DNA of 32,071 bases, taken from NCBI GenBank assembly GCA_964570935.1, contig CAZMZP010000027.1, forward strand, positions 1 to 32,071. The letters are read 5' to 3'. Under the pieces are notes generated by a model that did not search any database, was not told the DNA's origin, and was given only the letters and a program-made list of their open reading frames with translations. Source of the DNA: JAFGJU01 sp964570935 (lineage in GTDB: Bacteria > Eisenbacteria > RBG-16-71-46 > JAFGJU01). Shown one piece after another: positions 1 through 7,451 of this stretch (its first letter is position 1; every line of letters starts with the position of its first letter). A program made the translations under genes and the position numbers.

Positions 1-30
1 AGCTACTGCCGCGTGACAAGGGAGGGCCAC

Positions 31-729
31 ATGACTCGATGGCTGATGTTCTCGTTGAGTCTTTTTCTGCTGGCCGTGCCTGCGCAGAGTCCGGCCGGCA
101 ACGCCCACCCGAAGCTCTACCTCGAGGTCTACCATTTTGAGGAAGAGCCGGTCCCGCTGCCTCAGGAGATCTGCTGGCACCCGTGGCCTCTGACGTCTCC
201 GCTGGACCTCCCGTGCTACGCCCCGAGGGTCCCGTACCACACGTACTACCTGCCTCTGCATGTCGGAGACCTGGACCTGCCGACGTGCCCGTACACCCCG
301 AGCGGAACTCTCTGTGAGGGCTACGGGGGATACAAATCTGTAGGGTTCGGCGTGTCTCAATCAGCGCCGACCGGCCATCCGCTCGTGTTCATGAGCTGGA
401 ATGCCTGCCCCGGGTTTCTGAGGGGCCCGTCTGGCGCCGGCGAGCCGGCAGCATGTTTGGCTTCTTCAACCGCAATATGCCACTCGGAGCATGATCACGA
501 GGGTTACCTGGTGTACCTGAACACCGGCAGCGAACCTGATGCAGTGTATTTCAACATTGTGAACAGCGCGGACCTGGGTCACTACAAAGTCGTCGCTTGC
601 GTAAGTCATTACGACGAGGGCACCACAATCGGCGGCGGGGCTCAAGTCGGGGGTTCGCAGAGTGTCGTCTGCGGCCTGATGCCGGTCCAGGAGCTGACCT
701 GGGGGAAAATGAAGACACTGTACAGGTGA
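31..729 (+). CDS. Secreted protein of unknown function with C-terminal TWG-K-KTLYR motif
   Basis: The function is not recognised. The ATG at 31 is preceded by AAGGGAGG at a good distance. An in-frame GTG at 13 has no such site, so 31 was chosen. The 232-aa product opens with a signal peptide (short basic start, hydrophobic stretch ending near AQSPAG), so export is likely. The mature part is rich in Pro, Tyr, His and Cys (CWHPW, CYAP, TCPYTPSGTLC), which may form disulfides outside the cytoplasm. The middle and end have a beta-rich look (GYLVYLNTGSEPDAVYFNI, HYKVVACVSHY). The last residues are ELTWGKMKTLYR. Almost the same ending closes the lamin-tail protein at 7452-8084, so it is probably a family tag rather than chance. 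The gene converges on the rdgB operon. Confidence 0.75.
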   Translation: MTRWLMFSLSLFLLAVPAQSPAGNAHPKLYLEVYHFEEEPVPLPQEICWHPWPLTSPLDLPCYAPRVPYHTYYLPLHVGDLDLPTCPYTPSGTLCEGYGGYKSVGFGVSQSAPTGHPLVFMSWNACPGFLRGPSGAGEPAACLASSTAICHSEHDHEGYLVYLNTGSEPDAVYFNIVNSADLGHYKVVACVSHYDEGTTIGGGAQVGGSQSVVCGLMPVQELTWGKMKTLYR

Positions 730-812
730 TTCGCCTGCTGCAGGCAGGTGTGCAGACCGCCACGCGGAAAGCGGGCAAGGACTGCGTCAGGCAGTCGGCG
801 CAGGGCACTCCA

Positions 813-1427
813 CTACTTCGTCTCGTGCAATTTTCTCAGATGCCGTTTGAGGGAGCGCAGCGCTTTACCTCTGTGACTGAGCTTGTTCTTGAGCGGAGGG
901 CTCAGCTGAGCGAGTGTGGATTTCTTCCCGTTCGGCACGAACACCGGGTCGTAACCGAACCCGTTCTCGCCCTTCGGCTCGAAGCACAGGTGACCCCAGC
1001 AGTAACCGCGGAAGAGGCGTTCCTTGCCGCCGGGGAGAGCGAGGGCCACGACGCACTTGAACCGCGCGGCCCGTTCCGGCCCGGGAATCGTCTGGAGCAC
1101 TTCCAGGAGCTTCCTTACGTTGTCGGAGTACGTGGCGTTCTCGCCCGCGTACCTCGAGGAAAACACGCCCGGCTTTCCGTCGAGTATGTCCACTTCCAGG
1201 CCCGTGTCGTCTCCGACGCTGGGCAGGCCCGTGAAGTCGCGGGCCGTCCGCGCCTTGATGAGTGCGTTCTCCTCCAGCGAGAAGGAGCCTTCCTTGGGAG
1301 TCGGCGCGCCTGGAAAGCTGCTCAGCGGGACCAGCTCCAGCCAGCTCGCGGACATGACCTCCGCGACTTCTCTCAGCTTGTCCCGATTGCCCGACGAGAT
1401 CACCAGCCTGAATCTGTTGTCGTTCAT
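813..1427 (-). CDS. rdgB: XTP/dITP diphosphatase (RdgB/HAM1 family)
   Basis: It hydrolyses non-canonical purine nucleoside triphosphates (dITP, XTP) to the monophosphate and pyrophosphate, keeping damaged bases out of DNA and RNA in the cytoplasm. Family signatures are visible: SGNRDKLREV near residue 12, SLEENALIKAR, GDDTGLEVDILDGKPGVFSSRYAG with the catalytic aspartates, ENGFGYDPVF, and LSHRGKAL near the C-terminus. From the ATG at 1427 the protein is 204 aa, the usual family length, and GAGG lies 5 bases upstream. A GTG at 1478 would add 17 polar residues and also has a strong GGAGG, so the longer start cannot be excluded. It is the last gene of the operon, just after rph, an arrangement common in bacteria. 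Confidence 0.95.
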   Translation of the reverse strand: MNDNRFRLVISSGNRDKLREVAEVMSASWLELVPLSSFPGAPTPKEGSFSLEENALIKARTARDFTGLPSVGDDTGLEVDILDGKPGVFSSRYAGENATYSDNVRKLLEVLQTIPGPERAARFKCVVALALPGGKERLFRGYCWGHLCFEPKGENGFGYDPVFVPNGKKSTLAQLSPPLKNKLSHRGKALRSLKRHLRKLHETK

Positions 1428-1525
1428 TTTTGCCTCGCGGTGGGGCGCCGGCTCAACGGATAACGCTTCTTCCTTCACGGCCCGCTGCCTCCTCTCGCCT
1501 AGTAGTCCGGTCCAGACGGCGGCGG

Positions 1526-2260
1526 CTACTTCTTCTCTTCCGCGGCGGACACCGCCTGGTTCTGGTACTTGATGAGCCTTGCTATGCCTTTCCGGGCAAG
1601 CGCGAGCATTTGCAGCATTTCGTCCTCGCTGAACGGCCGCAGCTCCGCGGTGCCCTGGATCTCTACGAACTTGCCCGAAGCGGTCATGGCCACGTTCATG
1701 TCCGTGTAGGCCCGATGGTCCTCGTCGTAGCAGAGGTCGAGCACGACCGTTCCGTCCACTATGCCCACGCTGACAGCCGCCACGGGCTCCACCAGCGGGA
1801 CCCTGGCCAGCGTGCCCTTACGCACCAACTTGGAAAGCGCCTGGTGCAGCGCGACGTAGGCGCCGGTGATGGAGGCCGTCCGCGTGCCCCCGTCGGCCTC
1901 GAGGACATCACAGTCCAGGATGATGTTCTTTTCGCCCAGCGCTTTCAGGTCCGTGACCGTCCTGAGGGACCTTCCTATGAGCCGCTGTATTTCAAAGGTC
2001 CTGCCGCTCACTCTTCCCCTGTGCGATTCTCTCGGAGTCCTGTCGTGAGTGCTCCGGGGAAGCATCCCGTATTCGGCGGTTACCCAGCCGGTCCCGCGCC
2101 CCTTCAGGAACGGCGGCACGTTGTTCTCGATGGTGGCGGCGCAGATGACCCGCGTGTTGCCCATCTCGACAAGGGCCGAGCCGTCCGCGTGCTTCAGGTA
2201 GGGAGCCTTGATCTTCACCTTGCGCAGCTCTTCGGGCTTTCGTCCGTCAACTCTCTTCAT
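1526..2260 (-). CDS. rph: Ribonuclease PH
   Basis: A phosphorolytic 3'-5' exoribonuclease that trims the 3' ends of tRNA precursors using inorganic phosphate; it normally works as a hexameric ring. The 244-aa protein matches the family from end to end: MKRVDGRKPEELR at the N-terminus, GNTRVICAATIE, the long GWVTAEYGMLPRSTHDR segment, SLRTVTDLKALGE, the catalytic-site region CDVLEADGGTRTASITGA, and DLCYDEDHRAYTDMNVAMT. The ATG at 2260 is preceded by GAGGAAG and starts one base after the murI stop codon, so the two are translationally coupled. The extra C-terminal tail (AVSAAEEKK) is short and ordinary. Confidence 0.97.
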   Translation of the reverse strand: MKRVDGRKPEELRKVKIKAPYLKHADGSALVEMGNTRVICAATIENNVPPFLKGRGTGWVTAEYGMLPRSTHDRTPRESHRGRVSGRTFEIQRLIGRSLRTVTDLKALGEKNIILDCDVLEADGGTRTASITGAYVALHQALSKLVRKGTLARVPLVEPVAAVSVGIVDGTVVLDLCYDEDHRAYTDMNVAMTASGKFVEIQGTAELRPFSEDEMLQMLALARKGIARLIKYQNQAVSAAEEKK

Positions 2261-2261
2261 T

Positions 2262-3086
2262 TCACGTCTTCCTCTCGTACCACGGGATGTCGGACTGGTT
2301 CACCAGAGTGAGGCCGTCTATCGGCCGGCCAAGGAAGCGCTCTCCGACTTCTCTGAACTTACGCGGGATGTCACTGACATAGAACTCCCTGGTCGTCTTC
2401 GATTTGCCCGGAGCCTCTATGCAGCGCTGCTTGAGGATGGACGCCACTTCTTTCACGGCTTCTTCGCCGGAATCCACCAGCACGACCCGCCTCCCGACCA
2501 CCTTCTGTATCACCCCTCGGAGCACCGGGTAGTGAGTGCAGCCCATGACCAGGACGTCCACGTCTTTCTGCTTGACCCTCCCCAGATACTCCTCCGCGAT
2601 GACCGCTGCCGCGGGATGCGACATCCAGCCCTCCTCGGCGACGGGGACGAACAACGGGCAGGCAGTCGCGTAGACTTTGAAGGAGCCGCCCGCGAGGTCG
2701 ATCGCCTTCTCGTAGGCGCGACTCTCCACCGTCCCCAAAGTTCCTATGACTCCTATTCTCTTATTCCTGCTGAGACTTACGGCCGCCCTCGCCCCCGGCT
2801 CTATCACTCCGACGAACGGCACGTCGAACCGGTTTCTCAGGTCGTCCAGTGCGACGGCCGAGGCCGTGTTGCATGCCACCACGATGAGCTTCACGCCGTG
2901 GTTAAGGAGGAACCTCGTGTCCTCGAAGGCAAACCGCTTTACCGTGTCGTCCGACTTGGAACCGTAGGGCACGCGTGCCGTATCGCCGAAATACACGATG
3001 CTCTCGTTCTTCAGCCTGGACATGAGGTGCTTGACGACGGTCAGACCTCCGATCCCGGAATCAAACACACCTATCGGTGCTCTCAT
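2262..3086 (-). CDS. murI: Glutamate racemase
   Basis: Interconverts L- and D-glutamate, supplying D-Glu for peptidoglycan stem peptides; cytoplasmic and cofactor-independent. The 274-aa protein carries every key motif: FDSGIGGLTV (residues 8-17), GDTARVPYG (34-42), the first catalytic cysteine in ACNTAS (C72), and the second in GCTHYP (C183, with H185). The length is normal. It lies between the GerMN gene and rph in the same operon. Coupling D-Glu synthesis with an upstream wall amidase fits a cell-wall theme in the first half of the operon. Confidence 0.97.
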   Translation of the reverse strand: MRAPIGVFDSGIGGLTVVKHLMSRLKNESIVYFGDTARVPYGSKSDDTVKRFAFEDTRFLLNHGVKLIVVACNTASAVALDDLRNRFDVPFVGVIEPGARAAVSLSRNKRIGVIGTLGTVESRAYEKAIDLAGGSFKVYATACPLFVPVAEEGWMSHPAAAVIAEEYLGRVKQKDVDVLVMGCTHYPVLRGVIQKVVGRRVVLVDSGEEAVKEVASILKQRCIEAPGKSKTTREFYVSDIPRKFREVGERFLGRPIDGLTLVNQSDIPWYERKT

Positions 3087-3126
3087 CTGGCTTCACTCCC
3101 ATTCGCCGGCGGGACAGTCCCGCACG

Positions 3127-3699
3127 TCACTCCCATTCGCCGACGGGCAGCGGCTCCATTAGCTCGTAGTGGCCGCCCAGAGACTCAACCGTCTTGCCTT
3201 CGACCAGAATCTGAACGCGCGAGATGTCCTGGAAGTTCTCGGAAACGGTCCGCACCACGGACGCGATGAGGAGGTACTCCTGAGTCGAGCCGCCTCCGAA
3301 ACCAGACCTCAGCTCGCTCGAGAAATCCACGTAGGCGTCGTTCCCGGAGACGTACGCGCTCCTGACCTGCGTGCCCGCCGGCAAGACGGCAACACCCTTG
3401 TCAGAGGGGCCCGACGCAAGCTCTCTCATCACGCTCGCGAGGAGAGCGGAAGGGTCTGACGGGACCGGGATTTCCCTGCTTGTCTCAACGAGCTCGCTGC
3501 CGTCGGCAGAGCCGAAGTAAAGGGCGATGGCCCTCGTGCCGGTCTCGGTCTCCATCGGCTGCTCGGGCGCGGGGCTCACCGGCTCGGGCAGCTCCGCCCT
3601 GCGCCTGGACGTGATTACCGCTATCGCCAGGAGGACAAAGACAACCAGCGCCAGGACGAGCAGGATTCTGTAGAAGGACTTGTTGTTCGCAGTGCCCAC
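3127..3699 (-). CDS. GerMN-domain membrane-anchored protein
   Basis: The C-terminal 110 or so residues match the GerMN (sporulation/germination) domain: IALYFGSADGSELVETSREI, an ELASGPSDKG-VLPAGTQVRSAYV core, DAYVDFSSEL, and STQEYLLIASVVRTVSENF followed by VQILVEGKTVESLGGH. This domain family is found with peptidoglycan amidases, also outside spore formers. One N-terminal transmembrane helix (ILLVLALVVFVLLAIAVI) anchors it with the domain outside the membrane. The open frame reaches a GTG at 3771 and an ATG at 3741. Those starts lack a clear ribosome site and add Arg/Ala-rich sequence. The GTG at 3699 has GGAGG just upstream, although the spacing is short (4 bases), so it was preferred with moderate confidence. 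The gene sits between the amidase and murI. Confidence 0.85.
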   Translation of the reverse strand: MGTANNKSFYRILLVLALVVFVLLAIAVITSRRRAELPEPVSPAPEQPMETETGTRAIALYFGSADGSELVETSREIPVPSDPSALLASVMRELASGPSDKGVAVLPAGTQVRSAYVSGNDAYVDFSSELRSGFGGGSTQEYLLIASVVRTVSENFQDISRVQILVEGKTVESLGGHYELMEPLPVGEWE

Positions 3700-3795
3700 C
3701 TTGCCTCCAATCCGTGCGCGTGCGGCGCGAGACCGAACCATCGTCGGCGCCGCCCGGCTCTCGCGGGCCACCCGCGGCGCGGGAGTGGATCGCTT

Positions 3796-5238
3796 CTACC
3801 GCCGCGAGTCGTTAACGAATTCGATTATGCCCCTGGCAATCGCTCCGCCGATTCTACGCTGACTCGAGGCCTCACGCAACAGGGCCGCGTCACCCGGGTT
3901 CGTAAGGAAGCCGCAGTTCACCAGAACGCAGGGCATGTCGATACCGCGGAACAGGACGAGCGGAGCTCTCCTGAATCCCGCGTCCTTGAGACCTTCGACG
4001 CTGCCGAGGCCGCGCGAGATGTACCTGGCCAGTGAAGCGCTCTCGCCGGCGTGACCCGCGGCGACTTCGCTCCACGGGACGAGGTCAACCTGCCCGGACG
4101 CGGCTCCCGAGGCGCGTCCGGAGCGCGAGCTCCTCTGCGCGGCGAGACCACTCGCGCCCTCCGACTCAAGCACCTCGACCGAATAGCCCCTGGCCTGGCT
4201 TCCGGAGTAGCCGTCGCAGTGAAGGCTGACAAAGATGTCGCCGCCCACGGTATTCGCTCTGACCGCCCTCTCATCAGCGCTCATCTGAGCGTCATCGCTC
4301 CTGGTGAGGACGACCTCCAGCCCGCCGGCCGATGAGAGAGCGTCCTTCAAGGCTCTGGCGAGCTCGAGGTTGACGTGCTTCTCGACCGAGCCGTCCGCCC
4401 TCAGGCCCTCGTCCGCGCCTCCATGGCCCGCGTCTACAACCACGACCTTGTACACCCGTCGTGACGCGACTCTGGGCATCTCCGCGTCGAACGACACGAA
4501 CCCGGGAGAACGGAGGATTTCTTCCGAGGACGTGAAGCCCAGCACGATCCGCGGCGGGTTCGCCTTCCGCTCCAGACTGTATCCGGACACGCCCGGCGCC
4601 AGGGCGAGGCGGAGCTCTACTCCACCCGACGCCCGGCCCACGTTGATCTCCTTCACCGTTGCGTTCTCGGGCAGGACCGGTTTCGTGAGGACACTCGCCC
4701 TGTCCAGCAGCACCGTGAACCAGTCCTTCGACACGCGGACCGGAGAATACTCAATCCGTTCCGGACTCTCGACCGTGACGTACGTGACCTGGTCGGAAAC
4801 CTGGACCGACACGCTTGCCGGCACCGTCCCTTCTCTCAGAACGGACAGGTACTGAGTGTCCGGGTCCCAGGATATTCTCTTGCCCATGGCCGACGGCACG
4901 GTCTCCGTGAAGAGCTCGACCGGGATGAACATCACACCCCTGGAGAACAGCACGGGAGAAGGCAGAACGTACGTCTTCTCGCCGACGGCGACGACCGGGC
5001 TGTGGACCGTCAGGCGTATCCTCGTGCCCTCGACGTTAAGCACTGCCTTTCGTGTCTCCTCCTTCCAGAACTTGGTCGCGCCCAGAAGCAGAGCGGCGTC
5101 GTTCATCGACAGGTAGTACCTGTCGCCTATCTTCTTCGCCTTCCTGGCTTCCGAGGCGGCGGCCGGAGGAGTCACGCACGCGCACAGAATCGAACAGGCA
5201 AGCGCCGTCAAGATGGTCGAGGCAACAATCTTCTTCAT
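3796..5238 (-). CDS. N-acetylmuramoyl-L-alanine amidase (Amidase_3) with copper-amine-oxidase-like N-terminal domain
   Basis: Predicted to cleave the amide bond between N-acetylmuramic acid and L-Ala in peptidoglycan, outside the inner membrane. The 480-aa protein has a signal peptide with a possible lipobox (LCAC, C21). Next comes a copper-amine-oxidase-N-like domain (about residues 37-135: GDRYYLSMNDAALLLGA, RGVMFIPVELF), then an AMIN-like beta region (145-235). The Amidase_3 catalytic domain runs from about 265 to the end. Zinc ligands are present: H272 in DAGHGG, E286 in VEKHVNL and H340 in SLHCD. The usual catalytic glutamate near the end (VLVE-GFL-N) is Asn here (N441 in VLVNCGFLTN), so activity is uncertain. 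The ATG overlaps the smpB stop by four bases (ATGA). Confidence 0.92.
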   Translation of the reverse strand: MKKIVASTILTALACSILCACVTPPAAASEARKAKKIGDRYYLSMNDAALLLGATKFWKEETRKAVLNVEGTRIRLTVHSPVVAVGEKTYVLPSPVLFSRGVMFIPVELFTETVPSAMGKRISWDPDTQYLSVLREGTVPASVSVQVSDQVTYVTVESPERIEYSPVRVSKDWFTVLLDRASVLTKPVLPENATVKEINVGRASGGVELRLALAPGVSGYSLERKANPPRIVLGFTSSEEILRSPGFVSFDAEMPRVASRRVYKVVVVDAGHGGADEGLRADGSVEKHVNLELARALKDALSSAGGLEVVLTRSDDAQMSADERAVRANTVGGDIFVSLHCDGYSGSQARGYSVEVLESEGASGLAAQRSSRSGRASGAASGQVDLVPWSEVAAGHAGESASLARYISRGLGSVEGLKDAGFRRAPLVLFRGIDMPCVLVNCGFLTNPGDAALLREASSQRRIGGAIARGIIEFVNDSRR

Positions 5239-5708
5239 TCCGTCCGTCCTCTGCCCCTGACCGCGCGCTGGATTTCCCGGTCCTGCTCCCGCCTGGCTAT
5301 GGACGCTCTCTTGTCGTACTGCTTCTTGCCCTTCACCAGAGCGAGCTCCACCTTCGCGTGCCTGCCCTTGAAGTACACGCTCAAAGGAACTACAGTGAGT
5401 CCCTTCTCGTTCACCTTTCCCGTCAGTCTCTTTATCTCGCTCCGGTTCAGCAGAAGCTTCCTGGTTCTCAGAGGGTCGTGTCCGAAATGAGTGGCCTGTT
5501 CGTACGGACTGATGTGCATGTGGTGCAGGAAGACCTCTCCCCGTTCTATGGAGGCGTAGCTGTCGCGGATGTTGGCCGCCCCGGCCCTCAGCGATTTCAC
5601 CTCGCTGCCCACCAGGGCTATGCCGGCCTCAACCGTCTCGAGTATGAAATAGAGATACCTGGCCTTTCTGTTCGTGCAGACCTGTCTGACCGCGGTCTCA
5701 GGGCTCAT
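5235..5708 (-). CDS. smpB: SsrA-binding protein SmpB
   Basis: Binds tmRNA and delivers it to stalled ribosomes for trans-translation. The 157-aa protein shows the full family pattern: NRKARYLYFILETVEAGIAL, LVGSEVKSLRAGAANIRDSYASI, HMHISPYEQATHFGHDPLRTRKLLLN, KGLTVVPLSVYFKGRHAKVELALVKGKKQYDKR, and the basic helical tail (REQDREIQRAVRGR) that reads the empty mRNA channel. The ATG at 5708 has no clear Shine-Dalgarno; the leader from the predicted promoter is about 70 bases. It is the first gene of the six-gene operon. No tmRNA gene is visible nearby. Confidence 0.97.
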   Translation of the reverse strand: MSPETAVRQVCTNRKARYLYFILETVEAGIALVGSEVKSLRAGAANIRDSYASIERGEVFLHHMHISPYEQATHFGHDPLRTRKLLLNRSEIKRLTGKVNEKGLTVVPLSVYFKGRHAKVELALVKGKKQYDKRASIARREQDREIQRAVRGRGRTE

Positions 5709-5784
5709 GTCGAGTGATGCTTCTCAGCCGCACGGGGCAAGGTGAAGTCCGGATGGGCCGCCTAAAGGGATTGACGCCAGAAGA

Positions 5785-5813
5785 TTGATAGCAGAAGGTG
5801 GTGCGGTTTTCAA
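5785..5813 (-). promoter_or_regulatory. Sigma-70-like promoter of the smpB-rdgB operon
   Basis: On the minus strand a -35 box TTGAAA (5813-5808, 5 of 6 consensus) is followed after exactly 17 bases by a -10 box TATCAA (5790-5785, 4 of 6). Transcription would start near 5778, about 70 bases before the smpB ATG. No other minus-strand candidate of this quality lies upstream of smpB. Read by eye only. Confidence 0.6.
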
Positions 5814-5820
5814 TCGGAAT

Positions 5821-5857
5821 CGGGCCGGTGGCGCACCGGTCCCCGGCCCGCTTTTTT
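5821..5857 (+). terminator. Rho-independent-type terminator hairpin reading rightwards
   Basis: A perfect 8-bp GC stem (CGGGCCGG 5821-5828 with CCGGCCCG 5843-5850) is followed by C and six T (5852-5857) on the plus strand. A competing inner hairpin, CCGGTG-GCG-CACCGG, spans 5825-5839. No T-run follows on the minus strand, so it terminates plus-strand transcription only. No plus-strand gene lies immediately upstream, which makes its role unclear. Confidence 0.55.
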
Positions 5858-5945
5858 GCCTTGATAAAGCGCGTCTGCGGCCGCATGCTGGAAGCGTGGG
5901 TGGACGCGGCCAGAGCGTCCGAAGCGCGAGGAAGGAAGGCCGTAA

Positions 5946-6662
5946 ATGGCAAGAGTGATGACTGCTCTCCTGTCTGCTGCCCTGCTGGTCGGGGCGTCTC
6001 GGTGCGAGGCGGCTCTGTTTGCCTTCTGGGGTACAGCGGCCAAGGACGGCTACGTACAGAGAGCCGCGATCCTGAACGTTTCCTGCCCCGGACACGAAGA
6101 CCTGGCGATAAGCACGGGGGTGATGGGAGCCTGCCAGACGAGTCTCAAGCCGGTCTCGTACGGCGGGTACTTCTGGGACAGGATCTTCCTGTCTTTCGAC
6201 ACCTCCGGTCTGGAGGGCCAGGCCGTTGACAGTGCCGTGGTCAAGCTGGTCGTGTTCTACAAGCAGGCGGTCAACTGGGAGACCAACCTGTTGACCGACT
6301 TCACAGCCGACTGCATCTCCTCACCGCTCGCGGTTCGCGACACTTCGTGCTACGTCCGGCCGGACACCCTGATCCCGTACGCCGCTGTTCCCGGAGTGGG
6401 CGACACGCTTACGATCGCCCTGCGGCCAACCTGGGTGAACTGCGGCGGGGCCACGGACCTGGTGATGAAGCCCGAGAGAGAAGCGGACATCTGCGAGGTA
6501 ACAGGAAACAACGTCGTCAAGCTGAGAACGACCGAGTCGAAAGGCACAAAGCTCGACCCGCGTCTTTACGTCTGGACGAGGGACGCCTCCCCTCCGCCGT
6601 GCACCCTGCCTGGGAAACCCCAACCCGCTCGCCCCGATTCGAGCAAGCGTGCGCCACTATGA
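5946..6662 (+). CDS. Secreted protein, DNRLRE-like beta-sandwich (tentative)
   Basis: The 238-aa product starts with a signal peptide (ARVMTALLSAALLVGASRCEA). The ATG at 5946 follows an AGGAAGGAAGG ribosome site. The central part resembles DNRLRE/CBM-like beta-sandwich modules of exported proteins: KDGYVQ, then YFWDRIFLSFDTSGL, VDSAVVKLVVFYK, and a later TLTIALRPTWV and LRTTESKGTKLDPRLYVWT. In that family the 'RIFLSFD' and 'LDPRLYV' strands bracket the domain. Several cysteines suggest disulfides. The exact substrate, probably carbohydrate or none, cannot be told. The C-terminus (PPPCTLPGKPQPARPDSSKRAPL) is Pro-rich and lacks the TWG-type ending seen in two neighbouring secreted proteins. The stop codon lies 80 bases before a tRNA gene. 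Confidence 0.7.
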   Translation: MARVMTALLSAALLVGASRCEAALFAFWGTAAKDGYVQRAAILNVSCPGHEDLAISTGVMGACQTSLKPVSYGGYFWDRIFLSFDTSGLEGQAVDSAVVKLVVFYKQAVNWETNLLTDFTADCISSPLAVRDTSCYVRPDTLIPYAAVPGVGDTLTIALRPTWVNCGGATDLVMKPEREADICEVTGNNVVKLRTTESKGTKLDPRLYVWTRDASPPPCTLPGKPQPARPDSSKRAPL

Positions 6663-6664
6663 GG

Positions 6665-6692
6665 TTGCACTGTCCGCCGCTTGTGCTATCAT
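6665..6692 (+). promoter_or_regulatory. Probable promoter of the tRNA-Leu gene
   Basis: A -35-like TTGCAC (6665-6670, 3 of 6) and a -10 TATCAT (6687-6692, 5 of 6) are separated by 16 bases. They begin just after the stop codon of the preceding gene. Transcription would start near 6700, leaving about a 42-base 5' leader for RNase P to remove from the tRNA. Confidence 0.45.
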
Positions 6693-6741
6693 CTTGTACC
6701 TAGAGTTCAGGGTGAGTTGCACGTGAGCCGCCCGATCGAGT

Positions 6742-6828
6742 GCGGAAGTGGCGGAACTGGCAGACGCGCTGGGTTCAGGGTCCAGTGAGGGTAACCTCTT
6801 GGGGGTTCAAATCCCCCCTTCCGCACCA
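6742..6828 (+). tRNA. tRNA-Leu (anticodon CAG)
   Basis: The cloverleaf is complete. The acceptor stem is GCGGAAG (6742-6748) with CTTCCGC (6818-6824), discriminator A at 6825 and an encoded CCA at 6826-6828. The D-arm carries GGCGGAACTGGCAGACGCGC, as in bacterial leucine tRNAs. The anticodon stem CTGGG/TCCAG encloses loop TTCAGGG, with anticodon CAG at 6776-6778 reading CUG codons. A long class II variable arm (TGAGGGTAACCTC) follows, then the T-arm GGGGG-TTCAAAT-CCCCC. The 87-nt length is normal for tRNA-Leu. It reads towards the convergent lipoprotein gene 33 bases away. Confidence 0.97.
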
Positions 6829-6861
6829 CCACCTTCTCCCCGAATGATGTTCCCAGGAAAA

Positions 6862-7203
6862 CTAGCGGCCCGACGCCGGCGTCTGCGTGGCCGGCGGGCT
6901 CTGCCCCGCCGGCGGGCTCTGCCCGGCCTTGGTCGTCAGAGACGGGTCCTTCTTCCTCAATTCCTTCTTCACGGTTTCGAGCTGTCTCTTGCTGAGGTTG
7001 TAGCGACGCCTCATTGTCTTCTCGGAGTACCGGCTCTGCCAGTCCCTGCCCAGCTTTCTGCGAGAGCTTCGTTCCTGTTTGCTGATGGACTCCGTGCCGC
7101 CGGTAGAGTTTCCGGGCGTGCTTCCACCTCCACCGGTGTCCCGGGGCTTTTCGCACGAGACGGCGAGAAGGCAAAGGGCGAAGATGAAGAAGAGCTTACG
7201 CAC
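6862..7203 (-). CDS. Small lipoprotein with basic helical domain
   Basis: The function is not recognised. The open frame is longer upstream, but the GTG at 7203 was chosen. It begins a classic lipoprotein signal (MRKLFFIFALCLLAVSC, lipidation at C17), has a GGGGGGA ribosome site, and sits behind a good promoter. The extra upstream translation is Arg/Ala/Gly-rich and looks non-coding. The mature protein has three parts. First is a Gly/Ser/Thr-rich linker. Second is a strongly charged segment likely to be helical (SSRRKLGRDWQSRYSEKTMRRRY, LSKRQLETVKKELRKKDP), which could bind nucleic acid, anionic surface or a partner. Third is a Pro-rich tail with a repeated GQSPPA unit. The protein is 113 aa. 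It is probably anchored in the outer or inner membrane facing the periplasm. Confidence 0.65.
   Translation of the reverse strand: MRKLFFIFALCLLAVSCEKPRDTGGGGSTPGNSTGGTESISKQERSSRRKLGRDWQSRYSEKTMRRRYNLSKRQLETVKKELRKKDPSLTTKAGQSPPAGQSPPATQTPASGR
6891..6924. repeat. Two-copy 18-bp tandem repeat
   Basis: CCGGCGGGCTCTGCCC occurs at 6891-6906 and again at 6909-6924, period 18 bp. On the minus strand it encodes a repeated GQSPPA unit in the tail of the small lipoprotein. Because the period is a multiple of three, copy-number change would alter tail length without shifting frame. Confidence 0.8.
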
Positions 7204-7234
7204 GAGCAAGTCCCCCCGACGGACTGACGCGCGC

Positions 7235-7263
7235 AGGATATCACGGGCGCGGCGGGCGTTCAA
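7235..7263 (-). promoter_or_regulatory. Sigma-70-like promoter of the small lipoprotein gene
   Basis: Minus-strand -35 box TTGAAC (7263-7258) is followed after 17 bases by -10 box TATCCT (7240-7235). Transcription would start near 7228, giving a leader of about 25 bases that contains GGGGGGA before the GTG at 7203. This promoter also supports the short lipoprotein start over the longer open frame. Confidence 0.55.
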
Positions 7264-7451
7264 TGGTAAACGCGTGACACGCCCGCCGGCAACCCCAGAG
7301 CCACCCAATCTTGTGGTAACAGCCAAGCACGCTTTTCGACCGCGGCGCTCTCGCAGCGCCACAGACAGGACCGATGCACAGCACGCGACAAAATTCGGCG
7401 CCCGGACGGGTCTCACCTGGAGCCGCACGGCGCCCGCCCGGAACGTCCGCT

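Noticed and set aside
5709..5945. Possible tmRNA (ssrA) next to smpB
   Set aside because: No alanine-tRNA-like acceptor ends, no tag-peptide frame and no T-arm pair were found in the gap.
6748..7227. 159-aa open frame on the plus strand beginning MAELADALGSG
   Set aside because: It begins inside the tRNA-Leu gene; MAELAD-like translations are a known artefact of reading through leucine tRNA genes. It then runs antisense to the lipoprotein.
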